A stretch of 64,000 nt of DNA from Dissophora ornata (Eukaryota; Mortierellomycota; Mortierellomycetes; Mortierellales; Mortierellaceae), in contig MU616601.1 of NCBI GenBank assembly GCA_025201705.1, forward strand, positions 23,923-87,922, in the 5' to 3' direction. The translations under genes and the position numbers were made by a program. Below, piece after piece: positions 1-12,349 of the stretch (the first letter of the stretch is position 1; each line of letters begins with the position of its first letter). The notes below the pieces were generated by a model that was not told the DNA's origin, did not search any database, and saw nothing but the letters and a program-made list of their open reading frames with translations.

Positions 1-43
1 TTCCTGAAAAGTCCCATTCCTCGAAAATATTGCCGATATCCAT
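1..43 (-). CDS. 5' end of a gene running off the left edge
   Basis: Read on the minus strand, an ATG at 43 opens a frame that begins MDIGNIFEEWDFSG and is still open at the window edge. A CT-rich stretch (about 130-250) and a TATA-like CTATATCA lie just upstream, as expected for a fungal leader. Only 14 residues are visible, so neither the family nor the reality of the gene can be established. If real, it diverges from URA2 and shares the intergenic region with it. Kept as a partial, low-confidence call. Confidence 0.3.
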   Translation of the reverse strand, partial: MDIGNIFEEWDFSG

Positions 44-1329
44 TACTGCTTTGGCTTATGATATAGAGGTGTCCTCTCGGCAAACGGGGTATGACGTTTT
101 GGTCCTCGGGTATGTGAGTAGAAAGGTAACAAGTGAGATAGTGGTGGTGAGAGGAGAGAGGGGGAGTATTTTGCAAGGTTGATGAAGGTTGAAAATAGAA
201 TGCAATTGAGAGAAGGGACAGATGGGTGACTATGATGAGGACAAGGCGGCAGCACTGGATGGCGCTGATGCCGAGAAGCAAGATTAGCAAAGAATAAAGT
301 CGAGATGAGAAAAGAAACTGGAGATGGACCTGCAACATCAAAAATGTCGCTCTTTCTCGTTCCTGCACGCTCTCAAAAGCCACCCTAGGTAAAAGGGTCT
401 GTCTGTCGTTCCACAAGCACACGGTTGACATCTATTCCTGGCTCTGTTTGTGTCTCCTCACTACAGCACACAGCGTTCGTGCAATCGCTCTCCGTAGGTT
501 CACCCCCACCCGTTCTGCGTTGTGCTGAGAGCATCTTCCGTCAACTGCATCAGCCACGGCTTTATATGTCGATAAGTGGATGAGTAGAAGCATTGCTCAA
601 TTCTAGACAGTGCCTACATAGTTGATTTATTTTCCATGTTTTTCAATTGTAGGAACGGGCTCTTTGCGTACCCGTCATCATTCCACAAAAACTCTGCTTA
701 GTAAATCTCCAGTAATTGTCGCTGCAACCTTTTTCAAAAAAGAATGCCACTAAAACTAACATGGGGACATTGCCGCTGTGTCAGATCGTGTGTGCGTGTG
801 TGTTCAGTTGAAAGCTGGCGTGGGTTTCAACAGGTCTCACAACAACAAACGCGGCGAAGAACAAAATAATGCGAGACAAGGTTGCCCAAAAGTTGCCAGA
901 GTCAGATGAGAATGTTCGTGTGTGCTCGCAGCGCAAAATGCAACAGCATCCAAGCGTGTGTGGTCTATGCGCGACAATCCACACCGTGTGGCTTGTCCGG
1001 CGAAGCATTTTTTTTTCTTCTCTTCTGGCGTTCACTTTCAATTAGAGATCGCGTCCTTTCTTCTGTCTGTTTTGTTTGTTTTGCTTTTCTGTCTCTGTGC
1101 CCTTTCACTTGACAGGTTCCCAACATTTGAAAAGAGTGATTCAGTAGCATCCTTCATTGGTTAATTTCTCGATTCATTCATTACTTCACTTGCCATTCAT
1201 TAAGTTATATTTGTGTTTGTCTTTTGCATTTTTCTGGCATTTTATATTTTTTTTCTATTTTTTTTTCCTACCACGTAAATATCACTTATTCATCTATCCA
1301 TTACATTTCCTCAAGTATAACAAGTGACA
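44..1329. promoter_or_regulatory. Intergenic/5' flank between left-edge gene and URA2
   Basis: No convincing coding region is visible; the short open frames here lack homology and splice logic. The final 300 bases before the URA2 start are T/C-rich, typical of fungal promoters and leaders. I see no clear TATA box close to the URA2 start. Confidence 0.4.
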
Positions 1330-4300
1330 ATGCCCTCTCAAGTTCGTCCTTCTGCTCAAGCCCCGATCATCAATCTCCTTCCTCATCCTCCGGTCACCGC
1401 TCCTCCTTGTGATCAGACGGATGCCTCTACAGTGGCGACTCTGGTCCTCCAGGATGGGACTTCTTACCACGGTATCTCCTTCGGTGCGGAGACCAGGAGC
1501 ATCGCCGGAGAGTGTGTCTTTCAGACAGGTAATGAAAGATCTATCTAGTCAATGGTGTCTGCCTTCCTGATTGCAGTTTTCTACATTGGAATGCAAGTAT
1601 CAAAAGCTTGAAATCTCCGTGGTATGCGCTCATTATTCTCATTATTCACATTATTTTCTATGCAAAACTGCTTGGGCAGGCATGGTTGGATACCCCGAGT
1701 CCTTGACCGATCCTTCATACAGGGGCCAGATCTTGGTGCTCACCTTCCCCTTGATCGGAAACTATGGTGTACCATCACGCGAGACCATGGATCCTCTCCT
1801 CAAAGATTTGCCCAAGTACTTCGAATCAAACGAGATCCACATTGCTGGCTTGATCGTCGGGCAGTACTCTCAAGACTTTTCGCACTACCTCGCCACATCC
1901 TCGCTCGGTGATTGGCTCAAAGAGTACAACATCCCCGCGATCTACGGAATCGATACTCGCGCCATGACCAAAAAAATTCGCTCCCAAGGAGTTATGCTCG
2001 GAAAGATCCTCTTTCCCACTTCCATTGTTGGGCCTACTGTCGTCCCCGCTGACGCGGAGTGGATGATCCAGTACCAAAACGTTGAATGGGTTGATCCCAA
2101 CGCACGCAATCTCGTTGCTGAAGGTATTTTACCCGCCCATGATCTGAATCAGCTTCTCAATAGCTCTGAACATTATGACACTGCGCATGGTCAGATATCC
2201 TGACACCGGTATATTTACCTTCCCGCTGACAGTTTCTTTGAAGACTCCCAAGATCTACACCCCTGAGCCCTCTATCGCTTTGTTGGCACCCAGCGGAAAG
2301 CCACTTCGCGTCATTGCTGTTGACGTGGGAATGGTACGATAACTCTATATTCGTCGATCGTGACATAACCATTGCGTGTGAATTAGAGTTTAACTTACGC
2401 TTAATTCTTTCATTTCAGAAATACAACCAGATCCGCTGCTTCGTTGCTCGTGGGGTCGAAGTCAAGGTCGTTCCCTGGGATTATGACTTCAACGCTGATA
2501 CCGAGTACGACGGTCTCTTCATCTCCAACGGCCCCGGCGATCCTATTATGAACACCATCACTATCGCGAACTTGACCAAGGCTCTTAAGACTGCTCGTAC
2601 ACCAATCTTTGGTATTTGCTTGGGTCATCAACTCTTGGCCCTCGCCTCGGGTGCCACCACCAAGAAGATGAAGTTCGGTAACCGTGGACACAACATCCCT
2701 TGTACTGACATGATCTCTGGGCGCTGCTACATCTCCTCCCAGGTAACCCACATACCACTTCAATACCGATTGCATTTTGAAGTGAACTGCAGCTGTTGGG
2801 AACCTGAAACTAATCGAGAAATGGCAACACTGAATAGAATCACGGATATGCTGTCGATGTCAAATCACTTCCCGATACCTTCATGGAGCTATTTGTGAAC
2901 GCCAACGACGGATCCAACGAGGGCATTATGCACAAGACTCTGCCCATTTTCTCTGTTCAGTTCCATCCAGAGTCCACCCCTGGCCCCCGCGACACTGAGT
3001 TTTTGTTCGATATCTTTATCAATTCCGTCAGTGACTTCAAGAAGACAGGTGTCTTGAAGCCTATCACTATGCCTGGAGGCACCAAAGAGGAGGCTGCTGC
3101 TCTTAATCCTCGTGTTTCCGTCCGCAAGGTTCTCGTCCTCGGATCTGGCGGTCTCTCCATTGGTCAAGCGGGCGAATTCGACTACTCTGGTTCGCAGGCC
3201 ATTAAAGCCTTGAAAGAGGAAGGCATTTACACTGTCTTGATCAATCCAAACATCGCCACCATCCAGACTTCCAAGGGTCTTGCCGACAAAGTCTACTTCT
3301 TGCCTGTGACCCCAGAGTTTGTTCGGAAGGTTATTCTCCGCGAGAAGCCTGATGGTATCTATGTCACCTTTGGTGGCCAGACTGCCCTCAGTGTTGGCAT
3401 CAAGATGAAGGACGAGTTTTCAGAGCTCGGTGTTCGTGTGCTTGGTACCCCTATCGACACCATCATTGCCACCGAAGATCGTGAGGAGTTTGCCCAGCGT
3501 ATGTTGTCAATCGGCGAGAAAATTGCCCAAGCCCAGACTGCCGTCAACGTTCCGGAAGCTCTTGCTGCTGCCCACAAAATCGGTTACCCCGTCATTTGTC
3601 GTGCTGCCTACGCTCTCGGAGGTCTTGGATCTGGCTTCGCCAATAATGACGAAGAGTTGGCAGAACTCACGGCCAGAGCTTTTGCTACTTCGCCCCAGGT
3701 ATTGATTGAGCGCTCGATGAAGGGGTGGAAGGAGATTGAATACGAGGTTGTCCGTGACTGCCGCGATAACTGCATCACTGTCTGTAACATGGAAAACTTT
3801 GATCCTCTTGGAATCCACACTGGAGACTCGATTGTCGTCGCCCCCTCGCAGACTTTGTCCGACGAGGACTACAATATGCTCCGTACCACTGCTGTCAATG
3901 TCATCCGCCATCTGGGGGTTATCGGAGAGTGCAACATCCAGTATGCGCTCAACCCATTCTCCAAAGAGTACTGCATTATTGAGGTCAATGCTCGTCTGTC
4001 GCGCTCGTCTGCCCTTGCGAGTAAGGCCACCGGTTACCCCTTGGCCTTTGTTGCTGCCAAGCTGGGCCTCAACATCCCCTTGAACGAGATCTCCAACTCG
4101 GTCACCAAAGTCACCTGCGCATGTTTCGAGCCTTCACTTGACTATGTTGTCGTCAAGATGCCACGCTGGGACTTGAACAAGTTTGACCGCGTCTCCAAGG
4201 CCCTCTCGTCCTCCATGAAGTCTGTGGGCGAAGTCATGGCGATTGGCCGTACTTTTGAGGAGACAATCCAGAAAGCTATCTGCGCTATTGATCCTTCCTT

Positions 4301-7300
4301 AGTTGGATTTGCTGCTAAGGAGTCGTACGATGTCATAGAAGATGAGCTCGCCAACCCCAGCGACCAGCGTGTCTTCGCCATTGCTAACGCCTTGAACCAA
4401 GGATACTCAGTTGATCGTATTTGGGAGCTGACGAAGATCGACAAGTGGTTCTTGAACAAACTGCAGAATATTATCCACCTCGAGAAGGCCCTTGGCAAAT
4501 ATGGCGCCCATGATTTGCCAGTTGACTTGATCCGTTCTGCCAAGCAGCTCGGTTTCTCTGATCGCCAGATTGCTTCGGCCATCTCGAGCAACGAGCTCTC
4601 AGTCCGCCGCCTAAGAACAGATGCCGGGGTCACTCCATTCGTCAAGCAGATTGATACTGTCGCTGCTGAGTTCCCTGCCTTCACTAACTACCTGTACATG
4701 ACCTACAACGCTGTTGAGCACGACATCACGTTCGATGACAAAGGCGTGATGGTCCTTGGTTCTGGTGTTTACCGTATCGGTTCCTCGGTCGAGTTCGACT
4801 GGTGCGCTGTTCGTGCCATCCGTACTCTCCGTAGCCGTGGCATCAAGACTGTGATGGTCAACTACAACCCTGAGACCGTCTCGACTGACTACGACGAGGC
4901 CGATCGTCTCTACTTTGAGAATATTAACTTGGAGCGCATCCTCGATATCTACGAGGTCGAGTCTTCATCCGGCGTGGTCATTGCTATGGGTGGTCAGACT
5001 CCCAACAATATTGCTCTGCCCCTGCACCGCCAGAACGTCAAGATCCTTGGTACCTCGCCCGAGATGATCGACACTGCTGAGAACCGCTACAAGTTCTCTC
5101 GCATGTTGGATCAGATCGACGTTGATCAGCCCCTGTGGAAGGAGCTAACCTCGTTTGCTGAGGCCGGCGAGTTCTGCGACAAGGTTGGCTATCCCGTCTT
5201 GGTCCGTCCCTCGTATGTGCTCTCTGGTGCTGCCATGAACGTGGTCTACTCTCCCGACGATCTCTCCAACTACCTCGGACAGGCCACTGCTGTTTCGCGC
5301 GATCACCCTGTCGTTATCTCCAAGTACATCGAGGACGCCAAGGAGATTGAGATGGATGCCATCGCTGTCGACGGAAAGATGGTTATGCACGTCATCTCTG
5401 AGCACGTTGAGAATGCTGGTGTCCACTCTGGAGATGCAACCTTGATTCTCCCTCCCCAAGATTTGGACCCCGAGACTATCCGCAAGATTGAGGTTGCAAC
5501 CGCCAAGATTGGACAGGCTTTGGATGTTACTGGATGCTACAACATTCAGTTCATTGCCAAGGACAACGAAATCAAGGTCATTGAGTGCAATTTGCGTGCC
5601 TCTCGTTCGATGCCTTTCGTCTCCAAGGTCATGGAGATCGACTTGATTGAAATGGCTACCAACGCCATGTTGGGCTTCCCTGTTGACGCTTACCCCGAGT
5701 CGCCCATCCCTAAGACTGGCTATGTCGGTATCAAGGTTCCCCAGTTCTCATTCTCCCGTCTGTCTGGAGCTGATCCTATTCTCGGTGTCGAGATGGCTTC
5801 AACCGGAGAGGTTGCCTGCTTTGGTAAGGACAAGTACGATGCCTACATCAAAGCCCTGGTCTCGACAGGCTTCACCCTCCCCAAGAAGAACGTGTTGTTG
5901 TCGATTGGTTCGTTCAAGGAAAAGCAGGAGATGCTCCCTGCTGTCAAGCGACTTCGCTCGCTTGGATACAGCTTGTTTGCCACTGCTGGTACCGCCGACT
6001 TCATGACTGAGCACGGTGTCCCTGTCAAGTACCTCGAAGCTCTTGAGGACGACAACGACAGCCAAAAGTCTGAGTACTCGTTGAACCAGCACTTGGCTAA
6101 CAACCTGATCGATTTGTACATTAACTTGCCCTCGAAGAACCGTTACCGTCGCCCTGCCAGCTACGTTTCGAGAGGTTACCGTACTCGTCGCATGGCTGTC
6201 GACTTTTCGATTCCGCTGATTACAAACGTCAAATGCGCCAAGCTCTTTGTCGAGGCTCTTGCACGCCACAAGGAGTTCGAAATCGGATCAGTCGACTATA
6301 AGACTAGCGGCCGCACTGTGACCCTGCCTGGCCTCATCAACATCCAAGCTCTGGTTCCCGGAATCTCAACTGCTGCTAATAAGGACTTTGAGGACGTCTC
6401 CAAGGCGTCGATCGCCTCTGGATTCACGGTCGTTGGAGCTATGGCTACAGGTTTGGCAAAGGGCGTTGAAGACAATACTAGCTTGGCCACTGCCCTCACC
6501 AACGCTCGCAACCATGCGCACTGCGATTTCTTCCTGTCCATGAACGCCAACGTTGAGAACGCGAACAGGCTCCTAAAGGAGACTGCTGCGCTATTCATCT
6601 CCTTCTCTCCTACCGCTGGTCACGGACTCTCCAATGTGTCTGAGGCTGCCAAGTACTTTAGCTCGTGGCCCACCAACAGCCCCATTGTGACAGATGCCAA
6701 GGGTACGGATCTTGCCTCGATCCTTCTCCTTGCAAGCCTTCACAATCGATCGGTCCATGTGACGGGCGTTTCGAGCCGCGACGACATGGCGCTGATCATG
6801 ATGAGCAAAGACAAGGGGCTACAAGTCACCTGCGACATTGAGGTTTATACGCTTTTCCTGACTCGCGAAGAGACTGATTCGATGCTTCTGCCTACCAAGG
6901 TGGAGCAGGATGCCTTCTGGAGCAGTCTCCATGTCTTTGACTGCCTCACAGTCGGATCGCTGCCTTACCGCCTTGCTGCCGAGAAGGAGTTCCCCGTTGC
7001 CCATGCTGGTATCCAAGAAACTCTTCCCCTCTTGATTGATGCCGTCAACAAGGGTCGCTTGACCTTGGAGGACATCGTCGCTAAGTTTTACACCAACCCT
7101 CGCAGGATCTTCTCTCTCCCCGAGCAGAAGAGCTCATATGTCGAAGTTGAAACTGACCGCACCTGCGTTCTTTCGAGTGCGCCTGGACCATTTTCTGGAA
7201 AGATTCTGTCTGGCACTGTTCATCGAGTTGTTCTCCATGGCGAGACCGCCTACCTAGACGGTGCTTGGTACACGACTGGCTCCGAAGGCGAAGATCTGTC

Positions 7301-8590
7301 AAGCGTAGCGCAGGCGATTACGAAGGCGATTGAGAAAGTGTCCATCACCACCACGGCCGTATCTACTCAACCTTCGATCCGCTCACCCCGTCTTGGACCC
7401 TCTGTCGACGTCCCTATTCCAAGTACTCCCTTGATTCGTCCCAGCGATGACCATCGCCGCAGCATCCAAATCGACACTGCCTCGTCTATTCCTACCCCAA
7501 TCCAAGCTGCCAAGGAGACGCTGCCCTCGTCGATCTCACGCATCCTCAACAACTCGCCGTTCTCGCACCGCCACATCCTGTCGTCAAAGCAATTTGACCG
7601 CAATGAACTCCACACACTGTTCAGCCTCGCTCATGAGATGCGCACACAAGTTGAACGCAACGGATCAATCGACTTGCTCCATGGAAAGGTCATGAGCTCG
7701 ATGTTCTACGAACCCTCGACCCGTACCTCATGCTCGTTTGCTGCAGCCATGTACCGTCTTGGTGGAACGGTTGTGAGCGTCGATGGCTCCTCTTCTTCGG
7801 TCGTCAAGGGCGAGACATTGGCTGATACTGTCCGCACATTGGCCTGCTATGGAGACTTGATCGTTCTTCGCCACCCAGACCCTGGTAGTGCCGCTACTGC
7901 CGCCAAGTTCTCGAAGGTGCCAATCATCAATGCTGGTGACGGTACTGGCGAGCACCCTACTCAGGCGTTCTTGGATGTGTACACCATCCGCGAAGAGCTA
8001 GGAACTGTCAATGGTCTGACTATTACTCTTGTTGGAGATCTCAAGAACGGTCGCACAGTCCATTCGCTTGTCAAGGTGTTGTCTTACTACCATGTCACTC
8101 TGATCTTTGTCTCGCCCCCCTCACTCCGTATGCCTGAAGAAGTCAGGGCTGAATTGACAAAGACCGGTATTGCTTTCAGCGAATACACGGACCTGAACGA
8201 GGTTATTGCAGTCTCGGATGTGGTGTATGTGACCCGTGTTCAAAAGGAGCGGTTTACAAATTTGGATGAGTATGAGCGCGTGAAGAGCGCGTACGTGATC
8301 AACAATAAGATGATGAGCAAGGCAAAGACGCAGATGGTGGTGATGCATCCCTTACCCCGTGTTACTGAGATTGAACCCGAAGTCGACTTTGATCAGCGCG
8401 CGGCTTATTTCAGACAGATGCGGTATGGTCTCTATGTCCGAATGGCTCTATTGGCATTGGTAAGTTTTCTTGCTGGACATGGATGCATGGAGAAAGCAGT
8501 GAGGCAACACTAGATACTCTCGTCTAACAAACCGACTCGTTTCTACTTTTCACCTTGTAATATCACCAGGTCCTTGGTAAATCATCTTAA
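1330..8590 (+). CDS. URA2: Multifunctional pyrimidine synthesis protein (GATase-CPSase-DHOase-like-ATCase)
   Basis: Catalyses the first two steps of de novo UMP synthesis in the cytosol: carbamoyl phosphate from glutamine, bicarbonate and ATP, then carbamoyl aspartate. Exons: 1330-1528, 1680-2123, 2233-2333, 2419-2742, 2838-8459, 8570-8590; all phases close, giving 2236 residues, close to the usual size of CAD/Ura2 proteins. Domains in order: glutaminase with Cys315, His399 and Glu401 (ICLGHQ, FHPES); CPSase halves starting near residues 450 ([13 protein letters not shown]) and 990 ([13 protein letters not shown]); a dihydroorotase-like domain around 1480-1855; and ATCase from about 1930 with FYEPSTRTS. 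In the dihydroorotase-like domain the metal-binding HxH position reads [13 protein letters not shown], so it should be inactive. That is known for fungal Ura2, where a separate enzyme (Ura4) does this step. All introns but the last lie in the glutaminase region. Confidence 0.97.
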
Positions 8591-10664
8591 ATCTATTGTA
8601 GACTGCGCGCATGGACATGCGTTCATTTTGCCACAAATAAAGAATTTCACGAGAGGCGACTATTCTCATCCACTAGGAGAATATTCCATTTCACCCCACA
8701 CATCGTTGCGCCAACCATCCTTTTCTTTCAACTTGTGGGCCCTTCCTTCTGCGTCCCATTGTCGTTCTCCCTTCGCATCTGCATCACAGACGACGCAGTT
8801 GAAACCCCAGTGGGCGTTCACTGTTGTCAGATTTGTTGCCACACTTATGCCAACTGTACACCCCCGGTTTGGACATTTGGAGATACCTGACGTTGTTCTC
8901 CTCACCCTTGACAAGGACTGGACACTTGATCCGCAGAAGCTGGCTCAGTACTTTGCGGGGGCCATCTTGTTGAATACAAGTGACGATGAAACCTGATCCT
9001 GAACACGGTCGTGGCCTACGCTAGGACTCATTGACTGGATATTCGAACCGACAAGGGGATGACTGCAGAAACTTCATTGCCGAGAGTCAAGGTCAAGGAC
9101 CGGAAGGGGCTTCCGATTGAAGATCACTGATGGTTTCCGACTTGTGATCGGGACTGCATTTGCAAGCAGCCTCCTGACGTCCTCCCTATGCTTGGATCAC
9201 AATACCGGAGGAAGTCTTTGTTCTATGGGTAGGACAACTCTGCCTTTTATGATTGACAGCCTCAAGGACCCCAAGGCAATCAGGATCTGAGATGTTTTAT
9301 GGATTATTGAACTGGGAAGTCAAGGAGACAAAAGAGTTGGCTGGTTTATTACGCGCCAGGTTAGACCTTCCAACAGTCCCGACTACTAGTGAGTTTTCCA
9401 TATCTACTCGTCTTACGAGTAAAAAGGGAAGTGGTCCCTACCTGATGATACACTCCCGTTTCCCCAGGATCTATCTGGATGAGGAGAGCGTGAGAGATGC
9501 CAAGGTTGTGGCATCGAAATTCGACACCTGGTACATCAATGAGCGCGCTATAGTTTGTCAATTTCATCAGTTGAGGACCAAGTTCCATGAAGAATCCTCA
9601 TTTATGTTGTGTAGAGCGTCAGGTCCGCTCACGAAGCTGCATGTGTTCGTGCCGTGCACAGTCTTCACCACCTTCGACAAGATGGAAAGTCCATGTGGGT
9701 GTGCGTATGCAGGGGCTGGCGTATTCCGGTATATTGGCAACGCAGTGCTTTTGTTTAAATCGAAGCATTCACTCGCCCCAGTTCCTCCACTGAATCTATT
9801 TTGAGGCTGCTGCAAGAACAACAGTGGCATGTCATCTGGCCAAGATATTTTTTGCAGACCGTTACAACAAGGCTACTCTACCGCATACAATACCCGTTCA
9901 ATAAAGTCGTCTATTATGGATTGATCTCTTCCATTATTTGAAGTCATCATTAGCAAGAGCCTCATATGGCTTTTCCACTCTACAAGACCACCCCTAGTTA
10001 TATGATAATGTGATACAGGACCCGAAGGTCTATTCGTATTGTATTCAACGAAAAATCGGATTCTGACTCAGAGGCGTTCAGCCTTAATCCAACGGATGAT
10101 AACTTCGAGCCATTGCCTGTACAGGCAGACCCAAATACCAATTATTCGAATGAACGGTTCCTCTATTAGCTGGTGAGGAATCTAACGCTTACTGGCTTCA
10201 GTATGATAGTAGGAGCTGACATCGAAGGATCAAAAAGCAACGTCGCAACGAACACCTGGCACCTTTTCTAAAAATATGGCAAATACCCCTGTTGCTCACT
10301 GAAAGATCCAGGGGCATAGAATTTTGAGGGAAGTATCTCGTCAGCATTATTCTTGTAAGTGAGCTTGCATGTTGCTGTATTGGTCCACCGTTGGTTAGCG
10401 TTGGGCCTTTCAGAAAAGGAGGGAAATGGCCCCAAACTGATGAGTCTACTGTACACAAACTGGACTATAGTAGTAGGCACCGCGTTACTTTGCTGTTCCC
10501 GGGTATAGGGGATGCCAGAAACTGAGATTTTTGTATTATATATACGATTTTTTCTCTAAAATCAATGAGATGGAAAACCTCTCTCGTGCTTCTGGCTAAG
10601 AACGGAAGGGAAAAGACATGCTGTACTAGAGTGTTGGTAATGGTGGTGATGGTGGAAAGCTAAC
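8591..10664. other. Gene-poor region with degenerate coding-like fragments
   Basis: Plus-strand open frames at 8574-8996 and 9253-9804 (about 140 and 183 residues) read like protein in places (for example LTLDKDWTLDPQKLAQYF near 8905) but have no recognised domain, and stops interrupt them between 8996 and 9253. I could not join them with good splice sites. They may be a decayed gene or chance frames. Nothing else is visible from 9830 to 10560. Confidence 0.3.
8636..8641 (+). terminator. Possible polyadenylation signal of URA2
   Basis: An AATAAA hexamer lies 46 bp after the URA2 stop codon, a normal place for a poly(A) signal. Sequence match only. Confidence 0.4.
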
Positions 10665-11559
10665 TTAGAAGGCCGCAGCGATACCCATGGCCGCAGCGGC
10701 GACAAGTCCAGCGAACTCCAACGACATCGAGATGCGGGCACCGGCACTCTTACTTGACGACGTAGAGCTACCAGCGGTGGTTGTAGCAGCGCTGCTACCA
10801 GAGGCTGTGCTGGTAGCACCAGTGCCAGTAGCGGCGGCAGTCGAGGAGACAACGGTGGTGGTAGTTGTCGAATTAGCAGGGAGTGGGCAGGAAGTCGAGT
10901 TGTCTGACAAGGTGTACAGACCAGGGATGAGGTTCCAGCAGCCCGAGGTTGAGTGGCCTAAAAAAAGTCGAGTGGATGAGGTTTTAGTGTGCGTTCTTTC
11001 ATTCTCTTATTCTTTTACCAACCGCTAGATATGCAATGGCGGGAAGAAACTTACTGGTATCGCAGTCAACATCGACGTCGGTACCGTTGCAGCAGCGGAT
11101 GCAGTAGGTGTTTGTTGCTGGCTCGACCAAAGAGAGGAACTTCTTGTAGCCATGGCACTTATATTGCCATCCATGTGAGTCCATCTGACCACCCTCGTCC
11201 GATGCGTTCAATTTCAGTACAGAGGAATCCATGCATCCTGTGATCTGGACGAAGTTGTTGGTGTCGTTCTGGACGAAGTGAGCTGATTTGATGAACCCAG
11301 TGGGCATTGGCAGGGTACCGATGGGGAAATCCGCTGTGCCCTTCAAAGCGTCGAAGTCGCTGCCCATACAGTAGGACAACGCGCATGCCTCATAAGTGGC
11401 CACATCCTGAACACCGCTCGCGGGAAGCATGGTGCAGAAATTGCTCGCATCAACAATGGCAGTAGTGTTGTAACGCACGGCGGGGACCGGGCAAGTGGCA
11501 GGCTCCTCGGCATTTACCAAAGCGATGGCCGCGATAAGGAGAATGGATTTAAAGATCAT
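10665..11559 (-). CDS. Secreted cysteine-containing GPI-anchored protein
   Basis: Predicted extracellular, membrane- or wall-anchored protein of unknown function. Exons on the minus strand: 11559-11055 and 10957-10665, joined by a 97-bp GTAAGT...TAG intron; 265 residues. The start at 11559 was chosen because it opens directly with a signal peptide (MIFKSILLIAAIALVNA); an upstream in-frame ATG at 11697 would bury it. The mature part has about a dozen cysteines, several Asn-X-Ser/Thr sites, then a Thr/Ser/Ala-rich stalk and a C-terminal hydrophobic tail after small residues, the pattern of a GPI-attachment signal. No enzyme motif is recognised. A TATA box lies upstream at 11687-11694. Confidence 0.85.
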
Positions 11560-11686
11560 TGTGATATATGCTGGGAATGTCGGTAGGGTATGAGAGTGTG
11601 CTAGAGAGAATATGCGATGGAGAGTGTGATGAGAGAGGAAGGAGACAGATGAAGTTGGAGACCGAGAAAGAGGACTATCTTCTCTG

Positions 11687-11694
11687 TATTTATA
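11687..11694 (-). promoter_or_regulatory. TATA box of the GPI-anchored protein gene
   Basis: TATAAATA on the minus strand, about 130 bp upstream of the chosen ATG at 11559. Its position supports that start over the in-frame ATG at 11697, which would begin upstream of or at this element. Confidence 0.5.
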
Positions 11695-11826
11695 CAAAAG
11701 GCACGAAGGTGCCCGTTATTCAAGCAAAAGGCGGCAGAATTGTTGACTACAGTAACCATTCCCTATTTGTTGTATGTACAAAGTACGAAAATTAAATTTA
11801 GAAATTACATATCCAGTGGGTACTTT

Positions 11827-11850
11827 TGTTGTTTGTTTGTTTGTTTGTTT
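11827..11850. repeat. GTTT microsatellite
   Basis: About five tandem GTTT units in the intergenic stretch upstream of the GPI-protein gene. Confidence 0.8.
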
Positions 11851-12316
11851 ACATTGGGTACGTTTGGCCTTCACGGCTGTGATGGTATGATATGACATGA
11901 TAGCTTTGAACCAACTGAAGGCGTCGCTTGTGCTTACCCATTTCAATAATGTGAGTTAATCAAGGGCTGTATTGTAATATCCCAGACGGAACAACTTAGA
12001 GTTGCTGTTTTGGACCAAATGACAAGCGGAGGCGAAGAACGGGGTCTTCATGCCGCTGAAACGGCACAGGAACGAACACCGACTGAATGATTTGCCGCTG
12101 ATACATTTATTCAGTCTCACTCTCGATCAATTTTAGCCTCCCCCTCCCTCGACACTCGCGCACAAAATACACAAACACAGGGCAATGAGTGTCCTGGGCC
12201 ACTTCACAGCTGTAACTTCTTTGAGACTCTCCTCCCCTCGTTTCGACAACTATCCGACAAAAATACACGAGAAAGGATACGGCCGAGGCGTGGCAGGGCG
12301 GTGTTTACTGCATCTC

Positions 12317-12349
<33 letters not shown>

